Of a DNA stretch of 64,000 nucleotides, positions 34,561 to 46,467 are shown piece by piece (position 1 is the stretch's first letter; every line of letters starts with the position of its first letter). The translations under genes and the position numbers were made by a program. This stretch comes from Toxotes chatareus. Taxonomy: Eukaryota; Chordata; Actinopteri; Toxotidae. The stretch covers positions 3,916,501 through 3,980,500 of the forward strand of contig CM028886.1 of NCBI GenBank assembly GCA_016801885.1, written 5' to 3'. The notes below the pieces were generated by a model. It worked only from the letters and a program-made list of their open reading frames with translations, ran no database searches and was not told the DNA's origin.

Positions 34561-36290
34561 TATCTTTAGCTGTGTGGATTTTCAGTTTAGCTTTCAATTC
34601 AATTTTACTTTTCCAGTGAAGAGATGAAAGGGAGAATCTACCCTAAAACAGTAAACAAAAAAAATGTTGATGTTCTACTTATCACTGTGGATATTTACCT
34701 AGAGACAACAAGACATCACGTCCAGATATTTCCAACAAGTACGGCAACAACTTGACTGTTTTCAGTGAAACTCTAAAGCCGGGAACAGAGTCAGAAATTG
34801 TTGAAACAAAGACTAGAACCTAAACATGCAGCAATCGTTTTTCCCCAAAATACACACAGGTTTTAACCAGACAGTGGATTGCACTGAACAACCTGCACAG
34901 TATGATTAGAGGTCCAACACACGGCGAGCTTCCAAAGCTTGTAGGAACATGAATTCATGCATGTGACTTTTAAATTAAAGAAAAAAAAACTTCCATGTAG
35001 TTTGAACAAAGAAACATATTTGTGGAATTGGTGTGAACATAGAGTCTCCAGAATTTACAGACCAAGTAAACTTTGTATGAGTTACTCTCTCTGTCACTCA
35101 GAGCATGCCACGATATTTGCTCTTCCAGTCACATGTGCAATGTGAATGGATGGTTCATGATTTTATCTTGACAGCTTCATGTTTCTATCATCTAACTACG
35201 GGAGAAATCTCCGTCTGGTTGGTTCTCTGGGTTTTGATTTTCTCCACAACCGCTCATCAGATCGACTTCAGACGTGGCAGGTGTGTTTCTGAGGACACAA
35301 GGAAGTGCAATGTCGAATGTGACTTTTTTTGGATGAGCAGTTTTCGAGATGTTAGATGTTACTTTTCTACATGTTACTTGACGTAAAGAAAAAGGTGGAC
35401 CTACACTATGAGGCCCCTATGAGGACAGTTAAAGCAGTCAGCCTGGGGCTGCAGTTTTTTGCCACAGACCTGTTTTTAATGTTTGCATTTTTATTAATCA
35501 TAATCACAGTCTTTCACTACATGTAATCATAACATAGATGCCACAGATACTGTAGAAAGACAGAACGTTAAAAACATTGTTGTTAAATGTAATCTAGGAT
35601 TGTTGGTCTAAGGTCTTCCACGCTAGTCAGATTTATTTATCTTACACTTTAAACACAACACAGTTTATATAAAGTGCAGTGCATTAAAATACATGAGGCA
35701 GAAAACAAATATGTGCTAATTCAACACACCCACAGTCAAAACAAGAACTTGGATTCAGTTAAAAGCCAACAAGTGAAGGTGTCTTTTAAGTTGCTTAAAT
35801 ATATCAATGCTCGAGATAATCAAATATTTGGCAAGACGGAGCTCCCTAATTTTGATGCGGCCGCTGAGGAAGCTCTGTCAGCAAATCATAACTATAATGG
35901 TTCTAACAATTATAATGTGTACCCACCCCTGAACTACAATACAGGCAGATGAAGTGGGGTTGGAACAACAGGAAGACCAAAGGAAGTAATTTTATCACAA
36001 ATTTCTTTCTGGGATGCATTGAGCACAACAGATGGATGAAAACATTTATTGAAGGTTGAAGTATTCCTTGAAATCAGTAAAGGCTTGTATTGTAGGCAAA
36101 TTCATTTGATCCAATACATGACAAAGTCAAATGAAAAACAAAAGTGCAACACTACTAAAACTATACAGAAAAAAAAATCTGAGAAGTTGGGACTGAATTC
36201 ATCTTCTTGCCACAGTGTTTGTTTTCCCGTTTACACAGTTCCACACATCCGTTGGAAGCTCGTGCCATCACTGCCGTGGTCTTTGCTTAG
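34561..36290. other. Gene desert segment with a possible repeat fragment
   Basis: No gene recognised. At 35615-35705 the phrase GATTTATTTATCTTACAC...AAAGTGCAGTGCATTAAAA resembles a fragment of a common teleost repeat (low certainty). Confidence 0.4.
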
Positions 36291-36295
36291 AGGAT

Positions 36296-36319
36296 GGGGC
36301 GGGGGACGGGGGTGGGGGG
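36296..36319 (+). other. Strong G-quadruplex-forming motif
   Basis: Four runs of 4-6 G separated by 1-2 base loops, in a GC-rich island (36270-36330) inside AT-rich desert. Confidence 0.75.
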
Positions 36320-36329
36320 CGGATGGTGT

Positions 36330-38099
36330 CCTGAGGGCCTGTGGAAGCTGGCATGGCGCTGACCACGCCACCATTTCCTCTGAAAGGAATGTCTGGTGTG
36401 GCATCAGTCACTGCTGGCATTCTGGAGATGGTCTGCCAGTCTCTCAACATTGTGCCACCGCTGCACACAAATACACAAACACACACACACTGAGAAACAT
36501 AGACGTGTCACACTCGGCTCCCACCCTGTGCATGGCAGTGATAGGCAGAGGACGAAGAGCGCACATCCTTATCGACGCCAATCCAGATGAACCTACAGAC
36601 ACGCTTCCCCAACACCCCAGACCCACTCGCTGCACAGTTGGCCACCATTAGCCTTCTTTTAGCTATGACAGGCCTAAGGCTAAGGGGAGAGGGGGGGCAC
36701 CAGTGCCAAGGTGCACTCCTGATTTGCTACATTTCCCAGGGCTATGGGGCCTCTAGGCTTACTGGCCCATGGAGACATAAGCCCCGGCCTCCCTGGAGGC
36801 TCTCGACCAACCCAGATGCTTGGCATGGGCCGAACCGCCCAATGGGAGCGGTCCAAGAGCTGTGGATGGCTATGATATGTTTCCACCGAGGGCAATTTCA
36901 ATCATGTGGAATTTCGATGGATGAAAGGAATGTGTTTCACTGGGGGTGGACTGAACAAGAGCGAGGCAGGCTGGAGCTTTCACACATCTCCCGGCCTCAA
37001 AGCAGAAATAAGAAGGTGTCCTTCGTGAAAATGGTGGTCAATTTAACGCTAAAGCATTAGTATTTAGAAAAAAAATGTACCTGAAATATAAAAGTAATAA
37101 AGAGTCATTCATCCAAATTATAATTGTAATTTGGTGCTCATTCAGTTATGTTTTGAAAAATCAACATCTCTCTCCAGAAACAGGATCCCACAATGACAGC
37201 GATTTTAAAATAAACTTTTATAGAAAGTAGTTCCAAGGAAAAACTGTTGAAAGTGTATTTCATGGCACTTTTGTAGGTGTATACCTCTACATCTTTTAGT
37301 AGGAACTGTCATTTGCTTTTTCAATAAAATACCAACGCCATATATAATCTACTATATTCTGCCATACTATATGGTGTGACAGGTATGTGCTTTATACATC
37401 CATCACCCATTTCATCTACCTCTTAGCGTTAATATTCTTCATTCATTAAACAAAAAACAAAACGATGCCTTTGAACATAACCCAGCCAGCGATTACTTTT
37501 CATACAAAATGTATCTGCTGTTGCAGTTTGCTTGCATGTAAACAGAATTTTTAGGAGGCAGGATTGGCTGAAATGCGTCCATTGTATGATACTTTATTTG
37601 TTTATTAAAGCATCGCAAAACTTTTTTGTCAAACACATCGTAGTAACAGCTTACTCAGACGATAGTGGTCAACCTGCAGGAAACATGCTAACATGCTAAC
37701 AGCCTAGCTCACCAGCGGTAGTGTTAGTTCAGCTACCCTTGTTGGTCATGTGACCCTCACCTTTTAGGCCACAACGGCAGCCCGTCAAGATTCACTGGCA
37801 CTGAGCGTTGGCACTGTATGCAGACTGTGCTCAGTCCAATCGTTCAATATGAACAAAATTCCCAGAGCTGCAAAAAGACGTGACAACATTCTTTCTTTGT
37901 GGCTTTATTGCTGTATCAATGCAACTCTTACTCCTTAAGTGTTATGAACCTTAATCATTATCAGTAATCTGGGTTTTACATATCATATATTACAAACTGT
38001 CACAGTTAAAAGACAGTCATGAAAGATGGCACACACCACAACAGCCCCCCCCAAATCAAAGGGTTAAAGGCACAATGATGAAGGATTACAGTAATTTTT
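36330..38099. other. Gene desert segment, mixed GC
   Basis: 36530-36960 is GC-richer and has overlapping open frames on both strands (one of 157 codons on +). None resembles a known domain and splice context is absent, so I do not call a gene. The remainder to 38099 is AT-rich. Confidence 0.4.
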
Positions 38100-38650
38100 A
38101 ATCTAGACGTGTTGTTTTTTTAATTCGCTCTGACTGCTCTGCCTTGATGGTTTTGATTAATATGGCCAGGAAATGTTTGTGAGCAAGACATATACTGCGA
38201 TTCATCTGCAAAATAATCCAATCATTACCAACTAATGACAGGGGGGGGTGAAAAATGATGCGAGCCCGCCGTGGCTCCCCAACATGCATCAGGGCCCCAC
38301 CGACGCAGAGGATTGGAGGCCCCACCTGTCACAGCGATGCAGTAATTGCATTGTGGGCTCTCTCCCCTCTCTTCCCCATCCACCGTCGTTCAGCTGTGCA
38401 GACAATGCTCATCTTAATGAAGCCGTCTGACGAGGTGGCAATTACAGACTTCTGTCACTGTCACCGGGGGCAACCGAGGAGGAGGTGGAAGAGGGAGGGT
38501 GGAGGATATCTCACCCCTGAGGGCTTCTCCACACCCGCTGTGTTACGCTGGATGGCAGGGTGGCTAAGCTGCTGTCAAAGACAACTCGAGAGTGCGAGCT
38601 GGATTAGAGGTTTACTGTATGAGCGATTGTTAGAAATGAAGTGATGCATC
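38100..38650. promoter_or_regulatory. Candidate conserved non-coding element
   Basis: Two repeat-free sub-blocks (38100-38240, with TTTTGATTAATATGGCC, and 38290-38480, with GCAGTAATTGCATTG and GGTGGCAATTACAGAC) flank a G run. Texture-based call. Confidence 0.3.
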
Positions 38651-38719
38651 GCAGCGTATGGAGATGTCTCCGGATTGATGGATGATCTGGTGACACTTCC
38701 ACACACACTTAAAAATGAA

Positions 38720-38773
38720 GCAGTGCTTCCATGTGCAGTTACTGCACATGGAGGCAGTGCTTCCATGTGCAGT
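38720..38773. repeat. Near-perfect hairpin with overlapping direct repeat
   Basis: GCAGTGCTTCCATGTGCAGT occurs at 38720-38739 and again at 38754-38773. Between and overlapping them lies a palindrome with 12-bp arms and a 1-bp centre (38728-38752; arms TCCATGTGCAGT and ACTGCACATGGA). Confidence 0.95.
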
Positions 38774-40317
38774 AAAAGAAACCATTCGACTGGTCTGAGA
38801 CTTTTTTTCAGAAGTCAGCTAAGAGCTGATGTTTATAAATGGTCACTTTTTACCCAAAATTCAACAAAACTTAAGTCAAAAGTTATACAAATTTCACTCA
38901 TAAAGATTGGTTTACTTGTCATGGTGAGGACTGTCTCTCCCTGATTTATAGAACTGCAGCACTAAAAACCCTTTAGCTTTAGTTGTATATAACCACACAG
39001 ACAGTTTGGTTTTTTTTTTTTTGTGCCCAGGTTTTAAGACATACAGTATGTCTGAGATTTCTGCTTCCACCTCAACTGAGGTCTGTGGATTTTCCAGTAG
39101 AATCAGGGCACTGCACTGTTTCTGGAAAAACACGTCGCTGTGAAAGACTTTTACATTTTTTAAATTTTCAATGCTCTCAGTGCCACACGTGTGGTGACAG
39201 CAAAAAAATGTCAAATAATTTGTATAATTTGGGTGAACTGATGTGTAAATTTAGCGCTCATCATTAATCCAGGGTCAGACATGTTGAACGCACAACTAAC
39301 ACTCTTATGCACTGACTTACATTGTTGTTTTATAAATCTGGAAACTGGTCCAGTGGTTGCACTTCAAGCGTTCGCTCCACCTTGTCCAATCACATTCAGT
39401 GGAGCTCTTCAGTCTTATTGCTCCCTCTGATCACAGCTTCAGCTACAGAATTAAAACACTGTTTGTTAAATTGGACCCCCAGTCCATGCACAGGTGCCAT
39501 TACAACTTAGTCACCCAACAATAAGTTGCCATAAATGCTCAACCTCACATAACCTGCTGTGTCTTTACTTGTACAGCGACAGACATTAAGAACCCAATTA
39601 GGTTAGCCAAGCTTCCTCTGGTTGCAGTGGTATCAAAAATCATGGTGGCTAAAAGGGAAATGTACATAAGAGGCTTAAAGGCATTCCGATTCTTAATGGT
39701 GATGTGATGGGTGCACCAGTACAAAATGGAATTGCAGGCCTGGTTGAATGGTTCAGTACAGATATAGCTACGTTAAAAGATAGACACAAGCAGCCTCTGT
39801 GTGCCATGTCAATGAAAACAGCTGGAGAAAGAGTTTTACCAAAGTTAATTTAGCTGCAGTTGGTATAAGGAAATATATTACAAGTTAAAGTGTTCATACA
39901 GGGAGGAAATGTTGATTAAGTGACATCAGATTATAATTAACGTACTTATTTATAATAATTTGTTTAAGGTAAAGATTTATTTTATCAGAAACACAAAATG
40001 TTTTCAGTCCTGCGGTTTATGTCCATGGCAGACTTGTTCTAATTACAGCTACATAACAGCAGAATGTGTTTCTTGTGTCCATGATTACGTCAGTACACAT
40101 TAGAAGGAATCAGTCAATGTCTCCAGCAAACATACTTTATACCAACATCAACATCTGGGTACTTAACATCCTCCACACAGCAGTTTAACACTGTCACTGA
40201 CTTTAAAATTTCTCTCGCAAAGAAGTTAATTGAATCAGAGTCCTAATGCTTCTCTTCACTGTTCTAACCTCTCCAATGAAGCCTAAACTTCAGCCGTGTT
40301 TGCAAAGTAGTTCAGTC

Positions 40318-40359
<42 letters not shown>

Positions 40360-41575
40360 CACACTCTTCCTTTCACTCCAACTCAGGTGTGCCCTACATA
40401 TGTTGCCATAGTTACGTCATGCCTATTTGCCCTATATAATTATGTGGGATAGCATGACACACTTCTTCTACAAAACAAAGTAGCTTAAATACGTCCCTCC
40501 TTCTTACCTCTTGATAAAGACATCACTGTCTCCTCTTGATCTACTTTAATTTGCTGAGAAGCAACAGTAAGCAGCGGAGTAACTTAAAGATTTTTCCAAC
40601 TCTGCTACATGTTTTTAGACAAATTGCCAAACAGAACCTAAATATTTGTTTTCTGTCTGTTGTTTGTCATGTAAAAATTAGTTTGAGAACGTTTCCATTA
40701 CCTGCTTTCTTTCTTTTGTATGCACAACATTTATGTGGAAACATACCGACTCTTAAACATTTGTTTGTTACAGAGGCTGTAACAGGATCCTTAACATTGG
40801 GGTTCAACCAGTGTGGGTTTTCCAAAGCTGGTACTCGCGCCTGATATTAATATCGCTGACTGTGGTAATTTTACTGCCAGTTTACTGCCAGATGTCTGTG
40901 TTTCCCCTCACAGATTTATTCTCATCGGAGTGCAAAAGCCTCCAAAACAGTATTTGCCCCATCACATGACACTAAATTCTCCACAGTGAGCTGTTAGTGC
41001 TGTTGAGACTACCAGCTGCCTCCAATCTACTCATGACCTGAACCATGAGCTAAAGGTTTCTGCTATGCACCTACTCTAATCTCATCACAAGAGCAGGATG
41101 TAGTTTAAGACAGAGGAAATGGTGAACAATATCACATGATTAAAACAGAGGTTAAGCTAAACTCCTCATTTGCACAGACTGGTTCACACACTTTTTTTCC
41201 TGTCTGTTTTTGTAGCTCTTAATATATTTTTGGTTTCTCTTGGTGAGAAAATGCCCTCTTGATTTGTGTAACTCAGACAGTTGAAGCCTCATAGCTGAGT
41301 GCATTTTTACACCAAATGAGGCCTGTAGATTTTGTCCTCGTATCACTCGCAGTGTAATTGATTTAGAAAGTGATCTCTTGAGCAGCTGGTATTGACAGGA
41401 GAAACACACTTGAAAAAAATGTGATCCTGTTTTGCGTATCCCAGAATAACTGTATGGCGTTGTGAGTATCGAACAAGACATGCAACCAAACCATTAAATG
41501 AAAAAGTGAAATGCAGAGTTAAAATTAAATTTCACTGCAGGTTTTGCAGACTGGTCAGATGTAGCTGTGTCTGGG
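38774..41575. other. Gene desert segment
   Basis: No coding exon recognised. Contains (CA)n at 40320-40357. The 41150-41480 block has a 109-codon minus-strand frame without recognised homology and may be an old repeat. Confidence 0.45.
40320..40357. repeat. (CA)n microsatellite
   Basis: About 19 AC units, uninterrupted. Confidence 0.97.
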
Positions 41576-42170
41576 TAGAATAGAATAGAATAGAATAGAA
41601 ATACTTTATTCATCCCAAGTTGGGAAATTTCACTATCACAGCAGCAATACAATACACAGGCACTCAGCCTCCAAATATAAACCTCTAGTGGTAAAAATAA
41701 ACAATATAGACAATATTTACAGAAATAGGATTTTAAAATAAGAGTAAGAAAGGAAGTGTGCCATTTGAATAGAAATATAAGATTTAAGTACAAAAACAAA
41801 ATGTGTAGTTGAAGCTGAACCTTGTGTCAGATCTGTCATGTACAGCAGTGTTATCTGTGACACAGTGATGAGGTGTTAAACAGTCTTATGGCATGAGGCA
41901 GGAAAGATTTCCTGTAGCGGTCCTTTTGACAACGAAGCTGTCGGAGCCTTTTGGAAAAGGCGCTCCGTTGTCTGTCCAGTACAGGGTGGAGAGGGTGATC
42001 AGGGTTATCCATGATGGATAACAGTTTGTTCAGTGTCCTCCTCTTCACCACTGCTTCAAAAGTCTCCTGTCTGCAGCCAATGACAGAGCCCGCCTTCCTG
42101 ATCAGTTTGTTCAGTCTGTTGGCGTCACTGGCTGGTAAAAACCAGTTTGAAATTGTCTCCGATGCTGATT
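41576..42170 (-). mobile_element. 5'-truncated non-LTR retrotransposon (fish L2/CR1/Rex1-type LINE)
   Basis: On the minus strand the frame ending near 41854 encodes the far C-terminus of a LINE reverse-transcriptase ORF: DANRLNKLIRKAGSVIG, then HPLHPVLDRQRSAFSKRLRQ and RYRKSFLPHAIRLFN, a conserved tail in fish L2/CR1-like elements. The 3' end carries GGGATGAATAAAGTATTTC followed by (TATTC)n at 41600-41576, a characteristic short tandem tail. The reverse-transcriptase core is absent (5' truncation), so it is a dead copy. The exact clade was not resolved and the 5' border is approximate. Confidence 0.8.
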
Positions 42171-42899
42171 GAAACCCATGGGTCCACACAGACTGTTTAT
42201 ATAGAGGACAGTAACAGGACTCAGCTATTTTCAAGAGAATAAAGTCTGAATGGATCATTTAAATGAAACAAACAAACAATGAACTTTTCAAGAAACTATT
42301 GAGGGTCTCATTAGTTTGAATTGGCATTGACCCAATAACATATCAGAGCTGTGTTACCTGTAGTGGCTCATCAGATCCCCTCAGTTCACCCAGACATAGA
42401 GAGACCGTTGTTTTACACAGCGCAGCTCTGGATGTCTAGGTTGTCTGTGATTGGGTAATGAGTGCACAATCAAATTCAGCAGATGCAGAGGGCAGAGAAA
42501 TTTCAAACTTTAACTGAGTTGCTGAGATTCTGCATCTTTCTGCAACTTCTTTCCTCAACCAAAGTATTTCTGAGTAGCAAGTGATATTTTTTTGACAGAA
42601 AGAGTTTACACTTGTATGGTGAATTGAAATGACTCAGAGTTAAAATCCCCCTGAAATATTAGCAGACAGTTACTTTGGTTTCTCTCTCTCATCTTCCTCT
42701 GTCTCTGTGAGTGATTCATCTTTTACAAGTTAGTGAAAATTTCCCTGTTGCTTTCCACCTGGTTATGACCGACAGCCATAGCTAAATCCCACCCACATAT
42801 CGTGCTCTAAATCACCAGTAATCAATTACAATCAAATCACCAGAGCTTCATTTTCTCTCGACAGTCAGCACTAAACTGTGATTGACAAACTTCAGAAGT
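42171..42899. other. Gene desert segment
   Basis: No gene, RNA or repeat recognised. Confidence 0.45.
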
Positions 42900-43330
42900 G
42901 GACCTGAAATGTCGCTGCCCGCGCACATTACTCATCACACGTTAACTCTGCAGCTCGCCAAGGTGTACGTTAGTGAGTAATAGGCGCTATTAATGAAGCT
43001 AAGCCATGCATGACTCCACTTTCTCTCTGCAGCCACCTCTCATGGCTGGCTTCTTACCGGGGATTCAGTTGTGTGAGTTTGGATCAGTCTAATCACATTT
43101 GTTTAATTAAGCACAGCTAATAAACTCTCCAGGAGATAGGGTGTCTCACTGTGACAGCGGTGCGCTGCATTGAGATGCATGTCAAACACAGAGGCCTGGT
43201 ATCGCTCTGGCTCCCATGGCTCTGTGCTGGTTGACATGCCCGGCATCCAGCCACGTTTGCAAGCCTGACACAAACAAGCTGAAGGTTACAGATGGTAGAA
43301 TGGATGGATGTCAGCAGAATGTCTAACACG
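42900..43330. promoter_or_regulatory. Candidate conserved non-coding element
   Basis: Repeat-free, balanced composition. Includes GTGAGTAATAGGCGCTATTA, TTGTTTAATTAAGCACAGC and GAGATGCATGTCAAAC. Texture-based call. Confidence 0.3.
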
Positions 43331-43429
43331 AGCTTTCCTTTGTAGAAGTGCGCTGTCGACTTTCTAACATCTCGAACGCGTGCTTCCCTCCTGACAGAAG
43401 TTTGAGTTAATGCAGGTGCAAAGTGGTAA

Positions 43430-43940
43430 AAACTTTATGGGTTTTTTGAAGGTCCACTGGCCCACCGGTCAAAAAGTCAAAGTTTGGAAGTATTTATCAG
43501 CTAAATATACTTAAAGTCTCTTTACTGTTTTTCATATTATGCAAATTAGCAAAAAAAATCCATGGTGACAGACTTTTCTGTAGAGCACGGTGAGCCAGAC
43601 TTGGGGTCAGTTTTCAAGTCAATCGGACTCCCAGAACTGTGTTTTTGAGCCATAATTACAGCGCCACCATCAGTTTAATTGGACACATGTTTCTTTGGAA
43701 GCATTTGCACAGCATTTCCAGTTGTTGGGCCAAGTTTCATGCTCATGGCAATTTGAGCCGCAGCATAAGACAACAGCTAATAATAAACTGGCACAAACTC
43801 AGTAGGGTTATACCTCGTCAAGGTTTGAACCCTAATTAAAGGGTTGCTGTTGCCATTAAGTCAACAGTTAATACCTATGATCAAACTTCAAAGAAATCTC
43901 TAGAGACTCATTTTCCTTCCTGGGGATCAATAAAGTCGTA
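43430..43940 (+). repeat. Teleost interspersed repeat ending in a LINE-like tail
   Basis: Phrases such as GGTCAGTTTTCAAGTCAATC, CAGCGCCACCATCAG, GGGCCAAGTTTCATGCTCAT and AGGTTTGAACCCTAATTAAA match repeats I recall from other fish genomes. The block ends CCTGGGGATCAATAAAGTCG, similar to the 3' tails of fish LINE-mobilised elements. Not verified against a library. Confidence 0.45.
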
Positions 43941-44225
43941 TTTCGCACCATGTGACACAAATTTACAAGAAGCAAAGGTTTCACCAAACTCTGGGCTCGA
44001 GTAAGATTAAAGCTGATCCTCGTTGATTCACCTGATCATGGGATTTGTTTGTGGTCAAGTGGTAAGAATCCAAAGATGATCCAGGTTTGGTTTCATGGAT
44101 GGCGTCATTAAACAGGAAGTCAAAGGAAAAGATATCACAGTACCGCCCACGCAGTGTGTTGCAGAAACCCCTCCATATACCTGAAGAAACGTTCCTTGTA
44201 TGGACAGTGTCCTCTAACATCTGGG

Positions 44226-44381
44226 CAGCTGCCACCCGCGTTCAGCTGATGCTCCCCACATGTAGTAATGTACTAAGTGACATTAAGCTGCCACAGCTGA
44301 TGGGAGAGTTCATACCAGACAGTAATTACACTTCTGGGCTGTTTTCTTTCGCCCAGCTGACTGACATCCCATTAACAGCTG
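44226..44381. promoter_or_regulatory. Candidate enhancer: five CAGCTG E-boxes in 156 bp
   Basis: CAGCTG occurs at 44226-44231, 44243-44248, 44294-44299, 44354-44359 and 44376-44381. A TAATTA-like core (CAGTAATTACAC) lies among them. By chance one copy per about 4 kb is expected. bHLH dimers such as E-proteins and myogenic or proneural factors bind this core; the target (satb1?) is inferred. Confidence 0.5.
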
Positions 44382-45631
44382 GAGGCGTGTGCGCTTTGGA
44401 GGCGCTGCTTTGGGTCAGCTTTTATTGTTCTGATTGGCTCTCATCTCCACTGTCCTCCTTGGCGGCTCACAAATGAGGATTAATAGTGTTTCATTCGAGA
44501 GGTGAGCTTGTGGAGTACTTCTGTTTCAAAATTCAAAGAGGTGCTGAAAAGAAAAGCCAGGAGGAAAAGGCAAAGAAATCCACTCTTCAGTTTCTGCTGA
44601 GGGAAAAAAAAAAGAAACTGAAAATCCAGCGCTTACCCCGGATAAAGACAGCAGACAAGTGCTAGTCTTCTCGGGAATCCTTGTTAATCTTTAAAAGGTG
44701 AACAATTATAAAAGAGCTACTGAAGAAAGTTGCAAGGGCTAACCACAAAACCAGAGCAAAAAAAAAAAAAAAAAAAGTGGCGGAGCATTCCAGATTTAGA
44801 TGAGACGTCTGTCTTTTAGCTCTTGGGCATCTTTCTGAGACAAATTACTTTCAGTAGTCAATAGCATGTAATTAAAATATACCCACTTGATGGAGAGGCA
44901 ACAGTGTCTCTCTATTTAGTTATGGGTTGGAAAGATTAATTCTGGGGTGTATAACCCTTGTAATTTTCCAAGTGCTGTTTATTGTTTTCAGAGAGAGAGA
45001 GAGAAAAAAAAGTGCAGGCGATTGAAATGTCTCAGCTCAAGGTCTGCTTTGATTTCTTTACACTTTACACACATTTGGTTCGCTCTCTTTTTTTTATGTG
45101 TGTGTTTTCCACATGCCCTCTTTATGCTTAGGCAACATAGATGCGCATTAACAATTTGTGTTAACGTTTTGGAACTCATCCACAGCTCTCACACGTCGCT
45201 GCTGTATGAATAATCGCCTGTGTGCGTGAATGCAGGGGTCAGGGTTTGCTGCTTTTGAGTTAGAAATGTCAGCACAACCAGCTGGATGACAACATGTTAG
45301 GACAAAGTATAAAATGTCTTCCAAAGAGGGGTCATCATCAGCTGCCCTCTTCTCCTTTTCTCCACTCTACCCTCTTTAAGATGAGGCTCACCGGTCCCCC
45401 TTGTGGTCAAAGTGTCAACTGCAGCACATGTGGGCTTCGGAAGCAGCAACATGAATTGTTGGATAAAACACAGGCTGCATTGAAATCACCAGCTGTTGTC
45501 CGTAATGATGAAAACATCCCTAACTTAGCATGAATTTATAATTATGCAGAAAGCAAATTTGAATCTCTTTACTGGAACTTTTCAATTCCCATCCAGTCTC
45601 CCAGGAGAGAGCGGGTGTGAATCATCATATG

Positions 45632-45635
<4 letters not shown>

Positions 45636-45690
<55 letters not shown>
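45636..45690. repeat. (TG)n microsatellite
   Basis: About 27 TG units, uninterrupted. Confidence 0.97.
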
Positions 45691-45692
<2 letters not shown>

Positions 45693-46163
45693 CGTGCGTG
45701 AGTGTGAGTGTGTGTGTGATTTTTTTTTCCTTTTTCTTTTTTTAAAATGCAGATCTCAGATGCTTCATAATGAAACTTTTGTGGAGTCCCAAAACCACAA
45801 CAAATGAACTTTTCTGAGAAGTATTTGTACATATCAGCTTACAATAAGGGCTCCAGCTCTGTCTGATAAATAAACTCCTTAAAATAATTTTCAGGATTTT
45901 TCAGACCAAAATCTTTTCTTCGGCTCTCACCTTCTGTTGTCTCATTTCTGCTTCTTTTAGCTCTTTTTTTTTTCACACTAATTCTATTTTCACTGGGATG
46001 TGTAAATTAAGTGTAAATGTAAATGTATCTGTGTGTTATTTCTGCTAAACCCAGTAAGAGAAACACGCCCATATTGTAAGTAAACAGCTGCATTACCTGT
46101 GGGCTCCTGCACACCTGCTAGTGCAGAGCAGTTAGCCTGCATGCAGATGCAAACTGTCAATCA

Positions 46164-46166
<3 letters not shown>

Positions 46167-46239
<73 letters not shown>
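46167..46239. repeat. (CA)n microsatellite, longest in the window
   Basis: About 36 CA units, uninterrupted. Confidence 0.97.
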
Positions 46240-46240
<1 letters not shown>

Positions 46241-46435
46241 GGCATACACACAACAAATGAGTATAAATGTGTGCAAATGGAACACACGTTCAAAAACACA
46301 CACGACACAAATAAAAATGTGCATGAAAACCACAATCTATGATGCAGACACACTGTACACACCTTGCACACACAGTCACATTACTGGCTCACATACAGTG
46401 TGTAACCACATGTGCAGGAGCAGCTCTCTTTCTCC

Positions 46436-46467
<32 letters not shown>

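Noticed and set aside
36049..36651. 200-codon plus-strand frame
   Set aside because: Crosses a G-quadruplex run and lacks homology or a plausible transcript; shadow of base composition.
36587..37060. 157-codon open frame on the plus strand
   Set aside because: No recognised domain, no splice or promoter context, and overlapping open frames on the other strand; probably a chance frame in GC-rich DNA.
38720..38760. Possible miR-302/430-like microRNA precursor (GTGCTTCCATGT)
   Set aside because: The palindrome has a 1-nt loop and only 12-bp arms, so it cannot fold as a Dicer substrate.
41152..41481. 109-codon minus-strand frame near the LINE
   Set aside because: No reverse-transcriptase or other domain features; may be an old repeat but not supportable as a gene.
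45390..45410. CTCF-like motif (reverse of TCCCCCTTGTGG)
   Set aside because: Mismatches at two core positions; too weak to call.
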